Assembly (NCBI GenBank): GCA_035361075.1
Contig: DAOSBX010000030.1
Coordinates: 1-16,338, forward strand
Reading direction: 5' to 3'
From: Candidatus Hydrogenedens sp.
GTDB lineage: Bacteria; Hydrogenedentota; Hydrogenedentia; Hydrogenedentales; Hydrogenedentaceae
DNA length: 16,338 nucleotides
Shown: one piece after another, positions 1 to 6,772 of the stretch
Layout of the letters: the number at the start of each line of letters is the position of its first letter
Numbering within the stretch: the stretch's first letter is position 1
Made by a program: the position numbers and the translations under genes
The notes under the pieces: model-generated
What the model was told of the DNA's origin: nothing
The model's input: the letters and a program-made list of their open reading frames with translations, nothing else
Database searches by the model: none

Positions 1-1
1 T

Positions 2-70
2 CGTGCGTGGAATGTCGGCTGGTTCGGTCCCCAAAACAACTACTACTTCGACTGGAAGAAAAACCTATAA
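2..70 (+). CDS. C-terminal fragment of an unidentified protein
   Basis: The first 70 bases read as an open plus-strand frame ending in TAA at 68-70; the start lies left of the window. The 22 visible residues are rich in aromatics and glycine (they begin RAWNVGWFGP and end FDWKKNL), look like a folded C-terminus rather than random translation, and are more GC-rich than the AT-rich DNA that follows. It would end convergently with the endonuclease gene, leaving a 22-bp gap. I cannot assign a family; secreted enzymes often end with such aromatic strands, but that is only a guess. Other frames here give low-complexity hydrophobic products and were not preferred. Confidence 0.5.
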   Translation, partial: RAWNVGWFGPQNNYYFDWKKNL

Positions 71-92
71 TAATGTAAAAATAGCAAATATT

Positions 93-764
93 TCACTCCC
101 ATATATCTTTCTTATTTTCCCATTTCTCTTTAATTTTCTTAAAATATTCCATCCTGTTTCTTATCTTGTTAATTTCATTAGGATAATAGTCAAATAATAC
201 ATTACATAATTCTATCATCCATTTTTTTCTAGAATAACCTTGTTTTATAACTATGCTATTTGCATTTGCAATTTGAATTTGTCCCCATCCCAAAGCACCT
301 ATAGTTAAACAATTCCAAGAAAGAAATTCTATAGGTATAAAATGAACTCTTTCTACTTCAATATGGACATTTTTGTTTATATTGTATACTACTATTAACA
401 ACACATAATAGTTAGAATCATCTTCATAAAATCTAGATAGTCTTTCCACAGAAGTAAGATTAGGCATGTTAAATGAAGTTCCCAATCTATGTGTTTTTAC
501 ATCAACTATATAATATAAATCGTTTTGGTCTGTAAATGCTATATCTGCCATTGCTCTTCGTGCAAACTTATTAGAATAATCTTTCAAAGGAATTCCTAAA
601 ATGTTTTGAAAATTTTCCTCTAAAATATTTTGTATAGCATCTCCTGTCGCCCTTGTACTATAAAATGTTTCTCTACTTAAAAAATCGGGATATTTATTAA
701 GAAATATTTTAATTTTTTCTTCTACATTTTTATAATGTCCATCATAAAAAAGAGAACTTTTCAT
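93..764 (-). CDS. Type II restriction endonuclease, PD-(D/E)XK fold, HincII-like
   Basis: Likely cuts DNA at the site protected by the adjacent methyltransferase. The 223-residue protein has a PD-(D/E)XK core: Asp74 in ADIAF, then Asp88-Val-Lys90 in VDVKTH, with a candidate helix glutamate near residue 49-50. From memory, the spacing and the following segment (APN/MPN-type loop, then GWGQIQI at 159-165) resemble HincII, whose core is ADILL...LDVKT followed by a QIQF strand; this is recollection, not an alignment. The downstream basic helix (SRKKWM, 178-183) also fits. The ATG at 762-764 is preceded by AGGAA about eight bases upstream, and that Shine-Dalgarno overlaps the methyltransferase stop codon, so translation is probably coupled. 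The gene is intact and AT-rich, as expected for a transferred R-M module. The recognition sequence cannot be read from the protein. Confidence 0.8.
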   Translation of the reverse strand: MKSSLFYDGHYKNVEEKIKIFLNKYPDFLSRETFYSTRATGDAIQNILEENFQNILGIPLKDYSNKFARRAMADIAFTDQNDLYYIVDVKTHRLGTSFNMPNLTSVERLSRFYEDDSNYYVLLIVVYNINKNVHIEVERVHFIPIEFLSWNCLTIGALGWGQIQIANANSIVIKQGYSRKKWMIELCNVLFDYYPNEINKIRNRMEYFKKIKEKWENKKDIWE

Positions 765-773
765 TATCTATTC

Positions 774-1778
774 CTAGCTATCTCTTTCAGAGAATAAAAA
801 CATCTCATAATTTTCTTTTTTTGATCTTTCTTTTTTAATATTTTTTCTGTTTACATCCGTTAATGAATTACGTTCCCAAAAAACACCATCATAATAACCT
901 TGTATAGAATTATCATTTTCTGCAAGATATAACCTTTTGGTAGCATAAGTACAATATTCTTCATCTAATTCAATCATGACAAAATTTCGTCTTAATTTTT
1001 TTGCAACAACCCCTGTTGTTCCTACACCTGCAAATGGATCAAATACAATATCTCCTTCTTTTGAACTAGCGAGAATAATCTTCGCTAGTAGTTTTTCTGG
1101 TTTTTGAGTCGGATGGGGAGTATTTTCTGGCATAGACCAAAAAGGTATTGTGATGTCTGTCCATATATTTGATGAATAAGTTAACCTATATTTTCCATTT
1201 TTTTCTTCTTCCCAGTCTTTAGGTCTTCCTTTTTCTCGATAAGGTGCAATTACTCTTCGTTTTAACTTCACTGCTTCAGAATTAAAATAGTATTCATTAG
1301 ACATTGTACAAAACCATATATCTTCTGAATTATTTTTCCAATTTGAATTTGCTCCTCTTCCTTTTTCTCTTTCAAATGTTATTCTATTTCTTACCTTAAA
1401 ATATTTTTCACATAACAGGTGAATTGCGGAAGAAGAACGCCAATCTCCACAGATATAAATTGAAGATGTCGGTTTTAATAATTTTATTATTTTATTTAAC
1501 CATGATTCTGTCCAATTCATATACTCTTGTGTAGTCATTTCTGTAAATGAACATGTATTAAATGTTTTTGTTAAATTATATGGTGGGTCTACAAAAAGAA
1601 GGTCAACAAAACAAGGTGGTAAGAAATCTATAACTTCCCAAAAATTTTGATTGATCACTTTATTGAGGATGGCCTCTATATTTACAGGAGAATTTATCTT
1701 AATTAAATCCCTTTTATAGCGTTCTATATCCTCTTTTGATAATGTAATTGTTCTATTTAAGGGAGCTCTACTTGTCAT
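774..1778 (-). CDS. Beta-class DNA methyltransferase (probably N6-adenine) of the R-M pair
   Basis: Transfers methyl from S-adenosylmethionine to DNA and would protect host sites from the neighbouring endonuclease. Motif order defines the beta class: catalytic motif IV DPPYN at residues 64-68 comes first, then HPTQKP at 222-227, then the SAM-binding motif I FDPFAGVGTTG at 246-256. DPPYN, rather than SPPY, favours N6-adenine over N4-cytosine methylation. The 334-residue length is normal, and the region between the motifs (about 110-215) should hold target recognition. The charged, lysine-rich tail after residue 305 is extra. The start ATG has AGGA six bases upstream. The gene comes first in the pair, with nine bases between its stop and the endonuclease start; this order lets protection appear before cleavage. 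No controller (C) protein gene is visible. Confidence 0.9.
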   Translation of the reverse strand: MTSRAPLNRTITLSKEDIERYKRDLIKINSPVNIEAILNKVINQNFWEVIDFLPPCFVDLLFVDPPYNLTKTFNTCSFTEMTTQEYMNWTESWLNKIIKLLKPTSSIYICGDWRSSSAIHLLCEKYFKVRNRITFEREKGRGANSNWKNNSEDIWFCTMSNEYYFNSEAVKLKRRVIAPYREKGRPKDWEEEKNGKYRLTYSSNIWTDITIPFWSMPENTPHPTQKPEKLLAKIILASSKEGDIVFDPFAGVGTTGVVAKKLRRNFVMIELDEEYCTYATKRLYLAENDNSIQGYYDGVFWERNSLTDVNRKNIKKERSKKENYEMFLFSERDS

Positions 1779-1936
1779 TATATCCTAAATTAAGAAAGGT
1801 TTTGTACACTTTATATTTTAATAAAATTAAGGTTATCAAAACAAAATTTTATAGTAAGAATAAAATAATAAAATTTATAACTATAAAAAGAATATCCATA
1901 TTAAATTATATGAAAAATTAAATTATCATTTATAAA
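1779..1936. other. AT-rich intergenic region between nrfA and the R-M pair
   Basis: These 158 bases are almost all A and T. They hold the likely R-M promoter and a 9-bp AT-only inverted repeat (AAATTTTAT at 1844-1852 against ATAAAATTT at 1868-1876). No GC-containing terminator hairpin for nrfA is visible, so where nrf transcription stops is unclear. Confidence 0.6.
1810..1839 (-). promoter_or_regulatory. Candidate sigma70 promoter for the R-M operon
   Basis: On the minus strand TTGATA (1834-1839) and TATAAA (1810-1815) are separated by 18 bases, each one mismatch from consensus. Transcription would start near 1803, giving a leader of about 25 bases before the methyltransferase ATG. The surrounding DNA is so AT-rich that a chance match is possible. 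Confidence 0.4.
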
Positions 1937-3355
1937 TTAATTTGTAGTTGTATTACCGTAAGCTTGATATAAGGTGATGGCGTCTTTGAGGGCGACCTGT
2001 CCTTTGCGGAGATGGTCCATGGCTTTGAATAGGATACGGGCGGATTCCTGGTCGGCATGGAAACCTGTGGAGTTTTCCGCCTCAACAAAGTCTATCAGGA
2101 ATGATGCACGGCGCTGGCATAAGCGGGCTTCTTCAACTTTTTCATTGGAGATACCTGTATCCATGATTCGTTTAATATCGTCAATGAGTGCTATAAGAGA
2201 ATCCATTGCCATATCTTTCATTTCAGCTGTTTTGTCTTGAATACGCTCTACGCGTGCTTTGAGTTCTTCTTCGGAGAAATGGTGACAGGTCTGGCAGGCA
2301 CGGTTAATATTCAATAATGGACTACGGACATGATGGTCACTTACTTTTAAGGCTCCTACGCGAGTATAGGGCATGTGGCAATCTGCACAGGCGACGCCAG
2401 AACGGGCATGAATTCCCTGACTCCATAATTCAAATTCGGGATGCTGTGCTTTGAGCATGGGTGCATTTGTTTCCGCATGGACCCAATCTTTAAAGTTAAT
2501 TTCATCATAATAGGCAAGAATATTATCTGCTTCTAAACCTTTATGCCAGGGGTAGGTAAGTCGTTTTTCATCCCCTTTAAAGTAGTATTCGACATGGCAT
2601 TGAGCACAGACATAAGTTCGCATTTCCTGGCGGGTTGCCATGGTATTGGGATTATAGTCTTTTATACCCTGAGTTTCTTTATAAGTTTTAATTCCCTCAA
2701 GGAAGCCTGGACGGGTTACTCGTAATTGCATCGTATTTGGGTCATGACAATCAATACAAGATACAGGGTGTTGTAAGAGTTTTCTCGCTTCCATGTAAGG
2801 CATGGGATTCATTTTTTCAAAACCTTTAATAAGGTCTCCATCGCCTAATTTTTTATATGGGACATAAACAGATGCGTGGCAATGAGCACAAACCCCAAAT
2901 TGGGGTTTTTGTTGTCTACCGGTGAAGGTCTGGTCATCGAGCATATAGGCGTGTCCGCGTTCTTCACGAAAGTCAATGGCAAAGGCATAACCCGCCCACA
3001 TTCGTTTCAGACGAGGGTCAAGTTCAATTTTAGATTGACTGACCACGAAACGTGGGTCGTTTTCGGTAGGTGTATGGGGTAGTGCTTCACTGCCACCGTA
3101 TTTTGTGCGGACCATATCCACAGTTCGTTTGTATAGGTCATATTGGATAGGAAAGTTTTTACCCCAGATTTCTGGGTCTTCTGTGTCATCGTTAATTTCA
3201 ACGACACGGAAGAAAGGATTTTTTGCCTCCTGTTGCTTCTCAAAAATGTTGATAAGCAACGCGGTTACCGCAAATGTAGCGACAGCAACTACCAGTATAA
3301 GAACAATTGCGGTAATTGAGGACATCCCCTCATTGCCTTTGAAGTCTTTTGCCAT
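1937..3355 (-). CDS. nrfA: Pentahaem cytochrome c nitrite reductase catalytic subunit, His-type haem 1
   Basis: Reduces nitrite to ammonium with six electrons outside the cytoplasmic membrane. The 472-residue protein has five haem c motifs: C156-C159-H160, C200-C203-H204, C250-C253-H254, C323-C326-H327 and C354-C357-H358. Family landmarks are present: ERGHAY with Arg133, CAQCHVEYY (Glu256 and Tyr257, calcium and active-site positions in characterised NrfA) and KAQH at 302-305 with the active-site histidine. The odd point is haem 1: most NrfA carry CXXCK with lysine as haem ligand, but here it is CAHCH. Histidine variants are known in some proteobacteria, so this is a recognised minority type. 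Instead of a cleavable signal, residues 14-36 form a hydrophobic N-terminal anchor. The start ATG follows an AAGGAA-rich tract. nrfH ends 17 bases upstream, and electrons come from NrfH. Confidence 0.95.
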   Translation of the reverse strand: MAKDFKGNEGMSSITAIVLILVVAVATFAVTALLINIFEKQQEAKNPFFRVVEINDDTEDPEIWGKNFPIQYDLYKRTVDMVRTKYGGSEALPHTPTENDPRFVVSQSKIELDPRLKRMWAGYAFAIDFREERGHAYMLDDQTFTGRQQKPQFGVCAHCHASVYVPYKKLGDGDLIKGFEKMNPMPYMEARKLLQHPVSCIDCHDPNTMQLRVTRPGFLEGIKTYKETQGIKDYNPNTMATRQEMRTYVCAQCHVEYYFKGDEKRLTYPWHKGLEADNILAYYDEINFKDWVHAETNAPMLKAQHPEFELWSQGIHARSGVACADCHMPYTRVGALKVSDHHVRSPLLNINRACQTCHHFSEEELKARVERIQDKTAEMKDMAMDSLIALIDDIKRIMDTGISNEKVEEARLCQRRASFLIDFVEAENSTGFHADQESARILFKAMDHLRKGQVALKDAITLYQAYGNTTTN

Positions 3356-3372
3356 GTTCCTTTTCCTTTCCT

Positions 3373-3849
3373 TTAATAATTAAAATGACCTACATTAAAA
3401 TGACAATTCAAGCATTGTAATGGTTCACGATGAGCGATATTTGAGTCAATGTTTTGCACAATATCTTCGTGACAGTATCTACAATTACCCTCCGCAACTT
3501 TTCGATTAAATTCTTTAATACGGATAGGTTCGTGGAAATTGCCCAGAGTAAAAGCAGTGGAGTGATGATAGCCGTTCAAGCCTTTAACATAATACTTTGA
3601 AAACAACGTATGTCCTGTGTGGCAATCGTTACATACTGCGACATTGTGATGACTGGATTTCTGCCATGAATCAAGAAAATCTTTCATAACATGGCAATTA
3701 GCACAGGCATTGGGGTCATCAGTAAGGTAGGAATAACCACGAGCATAGTAAAAAGTGAAAGAACCTATCCCAATAAAAAATCCAAGGCATATGCAAATGG
3801 GCAATACATAAGAAAAGCCTGAAGACAGTTTGGACGATTTTCCTTGCAT
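3373..3849 (-). CDS. nrfH: Tetrahaem cytochrome c quinol dehydrogenase, NrfA partner
   Basis: Membrane-anchored NapC/NirT-family cytochrome that oxidises quinol and feeds electrons to NrfA. One transmembrane helix (about residues 13-35) precedes four CXXCH motifs: C49-C52-H53, C73-C76-H77, C123-C126-H127 and C146-C149-H150. The first reads CANCHVM, with Met55 two residues after the histidine, as in NrfH proteins where haem 1 is methionine-ligated. The 158-residue length is normal for NrfH. It sits between the ferredoxin-like gene (six bases upstream) and nrfA (17 bases downstream), so all three are surely cotranscribed. The ribosome-binding site is weak (GGTAGAA before the ATG), which suggests dependence on translation from the gene in front. 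Confidence 0.94.
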   Translation of the reverse strand: MQGKSSKLSSGFSYVLPICICLGFFIGIGSFTFYYARGYSYLTDDPNACANCHVMKDFLDSWQKSSHHNVAVCNDCHTGHTLFSKYYVKGLNGYHHSTAFTLGNFHEPIRIKEFNRKVAEGNCRYCHEDIVQNIDSNIAHREPLQCLNCHFNVGHFNY

Positions 3850-3855
3850 TTATTT

Positions 3856-4545
3856 CTACCCGTTAATTAATTGCTTGCTTAGTATTTCTCCCTGAATAGA
3901 GATTATTATTTTTTCGATAGGAATATTTTTTCCTGAATATTGCAAACCTGCAAGTACGATATTAGGCAAAGCCTGACAGCATGGAACTTCCATTACGGGA
4001 ATTGTAATGCTTTTTATATCATTATTAATAAAAATTTCAGCAAATTTCTGTACATATTGTTCTTTGGGGTCGAATTTTGGACAACCTACAAGAACTACAT
4101 GGTCATCTAAAAATTCTTTATGAAAATTTTGATATGCCACAGGTACACAATCCGCCACGACTAATAGTTTCGCATTCTGAAGATAATGAGCCATAGGAGG
4201 AACAAGACGAATCTGTATAGGCCAGTGAGAAAGGGTCCCTTTTTTGGATGGGTCAGGTTTAAATTGTATACTCGGACATGTGTGAACAGGTGCTTTTTGC
4301 TCTTTTAAGCTTTGGTGTAATTTGACCAATTCTCCATCAAAAGGTTCTGCTTCGCGTTCGACAATGGATAATGCCCCTGTGGGACAATGGGGAAGGCACG
4401 CACCTAATCCATCGCAATAAACATCTGAAACAAGTTGTGCCTTACCGTTAATAAGTTTAATAGCCCCTTCAGCACAGGCATTAACACATAGTCCACAGCC
4501 GTTGCATTTTTCGGAGTCTATATAAATAATTTTTCGTTTAATCAC
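3856..4545 (-). CDS. Dicluster 4Fe-4S ferredoxin-like protein, first gene of the nrf operon
   Basis: Cytoplasmic iron-sulphur protein of unknown exact role. The N-terminus is a two-cluster ferredoxin module: C14-x2-C17-x2-C20-x3-C24, followed by a modified second set C44-x5-C50-x3-C54 plus proline (C...GACLPHCP), where the spacing is longer than the classical CxxCxxC. The rest (about 85-229) has further cysteines: C90, C133 (VADC), C155 (GCPKFD) and the pair C189-C190. This layout matches ferredoxin-like proteins often found beside nitrite or hybrid-cluster enzymes, from memory. No signal peptide or transmembrane helix is present, so it cannot feed periplasmic NrfA directly; a maturation, sensing or cytoplasmic redox role is more likely. 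The start is GTG at 4543-4545, chosen because a perfect AAGGAG lies six bases upstream. Confidence 0.8.
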   Translation of the reverse strand: MIKRKIIYIDSEKCNGCGLCVNACAEGAIKLINGKAQLVSDVYCDGLGACLPHCPTGALSIVEREAEPFDGELVKLHQSLKEQKAPVHTCPSIQFKPDPSKKGTLSHWPIQIRLVPPMAHYLQNAKLLVVADCVPVAYQNFHKEFLDDHVVLVGCPKFDPKEQYVQKFAEIFINNDIKSITIPVMEVPCCQALPNIVLAGLQYSGKNIPIEKIIISIQGEILSKQLING

Positions 4546-4555
4546 GGATTACTCC

Positions 4556-4580
4556 TTATGATTTTGTAATTTTATCATAA
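4556..4580. promoter_or_regulatory. Candidate operator dyad over the nrf -10 box and transcription start
   Basis: TTATGAT (4556-4562) and ATCATAA (4574-4580) form a perfect 7-bp inverted repeat with an 11-bp spacer. It covers the -10 box, the predicted start site and the edge of the Shine-Dalgarno, where a bound repressor would block transcription. It does not match the FNR (TTGAT-N4-ATCAA) pattern or the spacing I recall for NsrR. The regulator is unknown, and the AT-rich context weakens the case. Confidence 0.45.
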
Positions 4581-4602
4581 ACATTGGGGTTAAAAAAGTC
4601 AA
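4574..4602 (-). promoter_or_regulatory. Sigma70-type promoter of the ferredoxin-nrfHA operon
   Basis: On the minus strand TTGACT (4597-4602) and TATGAT (4574-4579) are separated by exactly 17 bases, each one mismatch from consensus. The predicted start near 4567 gives a short leader of about 20 bases before the GTG codon and its AAGGAG. Confidence 0.7.
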
Positions 4603-4654
4603 GTGAAATAGAATAAAGGTAAAAATGGAGATTTAATTGTGAGAATTAGGTGGA

Positions 4655-4708
4655 AGCACACGAGCCAGAAAGGTCGGACAGGTAAGACAAGTCAGACAGG
4701 ACAGACTG
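4655..4708. repeat. Intergenic 9-bp minisatellite, about six units
   Basis: Four clear 9-bp units run from 4673: GTCGGACAG, GTAAGACAA, GTCAGACAG, GACAGACTG. Two decayed units (AGCACACGA and GCCAGAAAG) precede them from 4655. The last unit touches the stop codon of the heparinase-like gene at 4709. The unit is the same as in the array at 14898-15086, and both arrays have the same orientation relative to their neighbouring or host gene (pyrimidine-rich on the minus, coding strand). It lies between that gene and the nrf promoter. Confidence 0.85.
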
Positions 4709-6637
4709 TTATTTTGAAAAGGTTATGTTAAATGTAATCTGTGTTTTGGTCTGCATTGGGAGTTTCAATCTTATGCGGGAAAGTTCGCCAGAACGGTTGT
4801 TTTCCTCACATTGTTTTTTGAGGGATTCAACTTCGAACGAGCCGTTAGAAGGGGTAATTTTAATTTTGCCTTCCTTACTTTCGATAATGGCACAATTGTT
4901 CTGTATAGATACTGGTAACCATGTTACAAGTGCTTCTTCAATTTCTTCCCCTTGGTTTGAGAATTCAAAATCATCGGTAATTTTTAATCCACCTTCGTTT
5001 AGCAGGAGAGTTCGTTGTGCTTTTTTCAAGGCTGGAATATCATATGCGTCATGGAAGTTTATAATAGCTTTGTTGGGTTGTTCATAGTTAAGTTTTCCTT
5101 TGTATTTTTCTCCAGCACTTTGTAGTTTCCCACCAATAACGGGTAGGCTATGTCCGTAGGAGTTTGTGAAGATGTTTTCATATCGTTTAGCACTGAAATA
5201 TTCTCGTGAGTAGAGACCTGCACCTGGGTCGGTAAGGAAAATAGTGTTATTAACTGCATAGACGAAACTTCCAACATCGTTATGATTGTGGGGTTCATTA
5301 TTACTACCTGCTTTACAGATAACGATATATGTGTTTCCATTATTATCTTTTGAAACCAATCTTGCGATACCTGATTTGGGCAAGTAGGTGCTTTCAATGG
5401 GGATTTCTTGTTTGGGTTGTTGAGAATAAGGGTAGGACCAGAGGATATTGCGAATAATATCTCCAAAATGCCAGTGTGTTGGTGAAGGATTAGCAAGTAC
5501 ATGTAGGTAATCTACATTTAATTGTTCTCCCAATTTATGGTAAATGAACGGATGAGATGTAGAAGAAAGTCGGTCGTAAGCGGAGAAGCGTTCTGCTAAC
5601 CGATGTGTGATGAAAGCATGTGGATAAAATTGAGATGGAGCGTCAGAGAAACTGGCAAATTGTCCATTTCCTAAATAAACAACATAGGGATAGAAGGCAA
5701 TCTGGTAAAGTCGGGGGTTCTGCATAATATTGACATTTCCATCGGTTGCTTCGTAAAGCAGTTCCCCAAAACTGACGTAATGTGTGAGTCCGTAGTTCCA
5801 GTAGGAAATACCTTCCAGACAACCGCCATCTTCTGCAAAACCGTTTTTCACGAAGCGGGCTAATTGATTCGTAACGAGGGTAATGGCTTTGCGCAGGATT
5901 TGTTCGTTTTCTTCCAGTATGATAAAACATTCGCCGATAGACCCAGCACAAACACCTGTCCAGTTATTTCGTCCATGAACCCAGCCATATTTATCTTCGG
6001 AATAAAAGAGATACGGTTGCATAACCCTTTTTTTGACTTCGTAGCGTATTCTTTTTTTTATTTCATCTGACAATTTATCTTCTAAGAAAAGCAATGTATG
6101 GGCTAATTGGGTAGCGGTTTCAGCAGAAAAAAGGTCAACATACGTATACTTCTCTTGCCGTTCATGAGCAGGAACGACCCAGGAAGATTCTTCGCAGATG
6201 TCCCAGATTAGGTCATTAAGAAGAGGAAGTAATGAATCGTCATTTTCAAAATAAATAAGTAAGGTGGTCGCGGAAAGCATAGACCTTTTCAGGAAATAAG
6301 GCTTTTCATATTTTTTACGGTCTCCTGTTCTTTGATATTCTCTGTATAAGGTATATGTTGTTAGAGGGATTGTTGTCTGTTCATGTAGAAGTTCCTTTGC
6401 CCATTCGAGACCCGCTCTCCCGTTTTCTGTTTGGGTAAATACCCCTTTATCCACAGTAAATCTCTCTTTGATAAGCCTATCATGGGAGGTGTTTATTGAA
6501 ACCTTGGTAAAATCTGTGTTTAATCCCAGAATTGCTTGAAATTCTTCTTCGGAAAATATAGAAGAGCATAGTAAAAAAATGATAATAGGTAGTGTGTAGA
6601 TAGTGTTTTTGATTTTAAGAGGAATTGTATTTTTCAT
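4709..6637 (-). CDS. Secreted heparinase II/III-like protein (putative polysaccharide lyase)
   Basis: Probably cleaves an acidic polysaccharide outside the cytoplasm. An N-terminal signal peptide is clear: basic start, hydrophobic core at about 15-28, likely cleavage after Ser29 (SSIFS). The middle (about 75-400) is helical, as in the alpha/alpha toroid of these lyases, with NNW at 224-226 and a Tyr/Trp-rich GISYWNYGL at 276-284. The C-terminal half matches the heparinase II/III beta-sandwich, with HNHND at 450-454, LTDPGAGLYSREYFS at 468-482 and YGHSLP at 494-499, including the conserved His and Tyr candidates for catalysis and metal binding. The 642-residue length is usual. The start ATG follows GGAAAGGG. 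It stands alone, with no transporter or sulfatase nearby, so the substrate cannot be guessed from context. A 9-bp repeat array lies directly after its stop. Confidence 0.85.
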   Translation of the reverse strand: MKNTIPLKIKNTIYTLPIIIFLLCSSIFSEEEFQAILGLNTDFTKVSINTSHDRLIKERFTVDKGVFTQTENGRAGLEWAKELLHEQTTIPLTTYTLYREYQRTGDRKKYEKPYFLKRSMLSATTLLIYFENDDSLLPLLNDLIWDICEESSWVVPAHERQEKYTYVDLFSAETATQLAHTLLFLEDKLSDEIKKRIRYEVKKRVMQPYLFYSEDKYGWVHGRNNWTGVCAGSIGECFIILEENEQILRKAITLVTNQLARFVKNGFAEDGGCLEGISYWNYGLTHYVSFGELLYEATDGNVNIMQNPRLYQIAFYPYVVYLGNGQFASFSDAPSQFYPHAFITHRLAERFSAYDRLSSTSHPFIYHKLGEQLNVDYLHVLANPSPTHWHFGDIIRNILWSYPYSQQPKQEIPIESTYLPKSGIARLVSKDNNGNTYIVICKAGSNNEPHNHNDVGSFVYAVNNTIFLTDPGAGLYSREYFSAKRYENIFTNSYGHSLPVIGGKLQSAGEKYKGKLNYEQPNKAIINFHDAYDIPALKKAQRTLLLNEGGLKITDDFEFSNQGEEIEEALVTWLPVSIQNNCAIIESKEGKIKITPSNGSFEVESLKKQCEENNRSGELSRIRLKLPMQTKTQITFNITFSK

Positions 6638-6683
6638 ATCCCTTTCCTTTTTATTTCATGGTTTATTTTAGTGATATAATACC

Positions 6684-6701
6684 ATTTTATATATATAAAA
6701 T
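6684..6701. repeat. Perfect 18-bp AT palindrome between divergent genes
   Basis: ATTTTATATATATAAAAT reads the same on both strands. It sits in the 135-bp gap between the heparinase-like gene (minus) and trkA (plus), where both promoters must lie. It could be an operator or simply AT-rich promoter DNA; no convincing -35/-10 pair was found for either gene. Confidence 0.4.
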
Positions 6702-6772
6702 ATGTAATGAGCAACAAAGATAATGTGAAAGAGAATTCTAAAAGATAACATTCATATATTGGAATAAAAGAT

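Noticed and set aside
264..1356. Shared 13-base string CAATTTGAATTTG in both R-M genes
   Set aside because: The strings encode unrelated residues in the two proteins, and a single short match in AT-rich DNA is expected by chance.
4556..4580. FNR or NsrR binding site at the nrf promoter
   Set aside because: The half-sites and spacing do not fit TTGAT-N4-ATCAA or the NsrR pattern, so no named regulator is assigned.
6560..6637. Lipoprotein signal in the heparinase-like protein (FLLCSS)
   Set aside because: The residue before Cys24 is Leu, not Gly/Ala/Ser, so the lipobox is poor; a normal signal peptidase site after Ser29 fits better.
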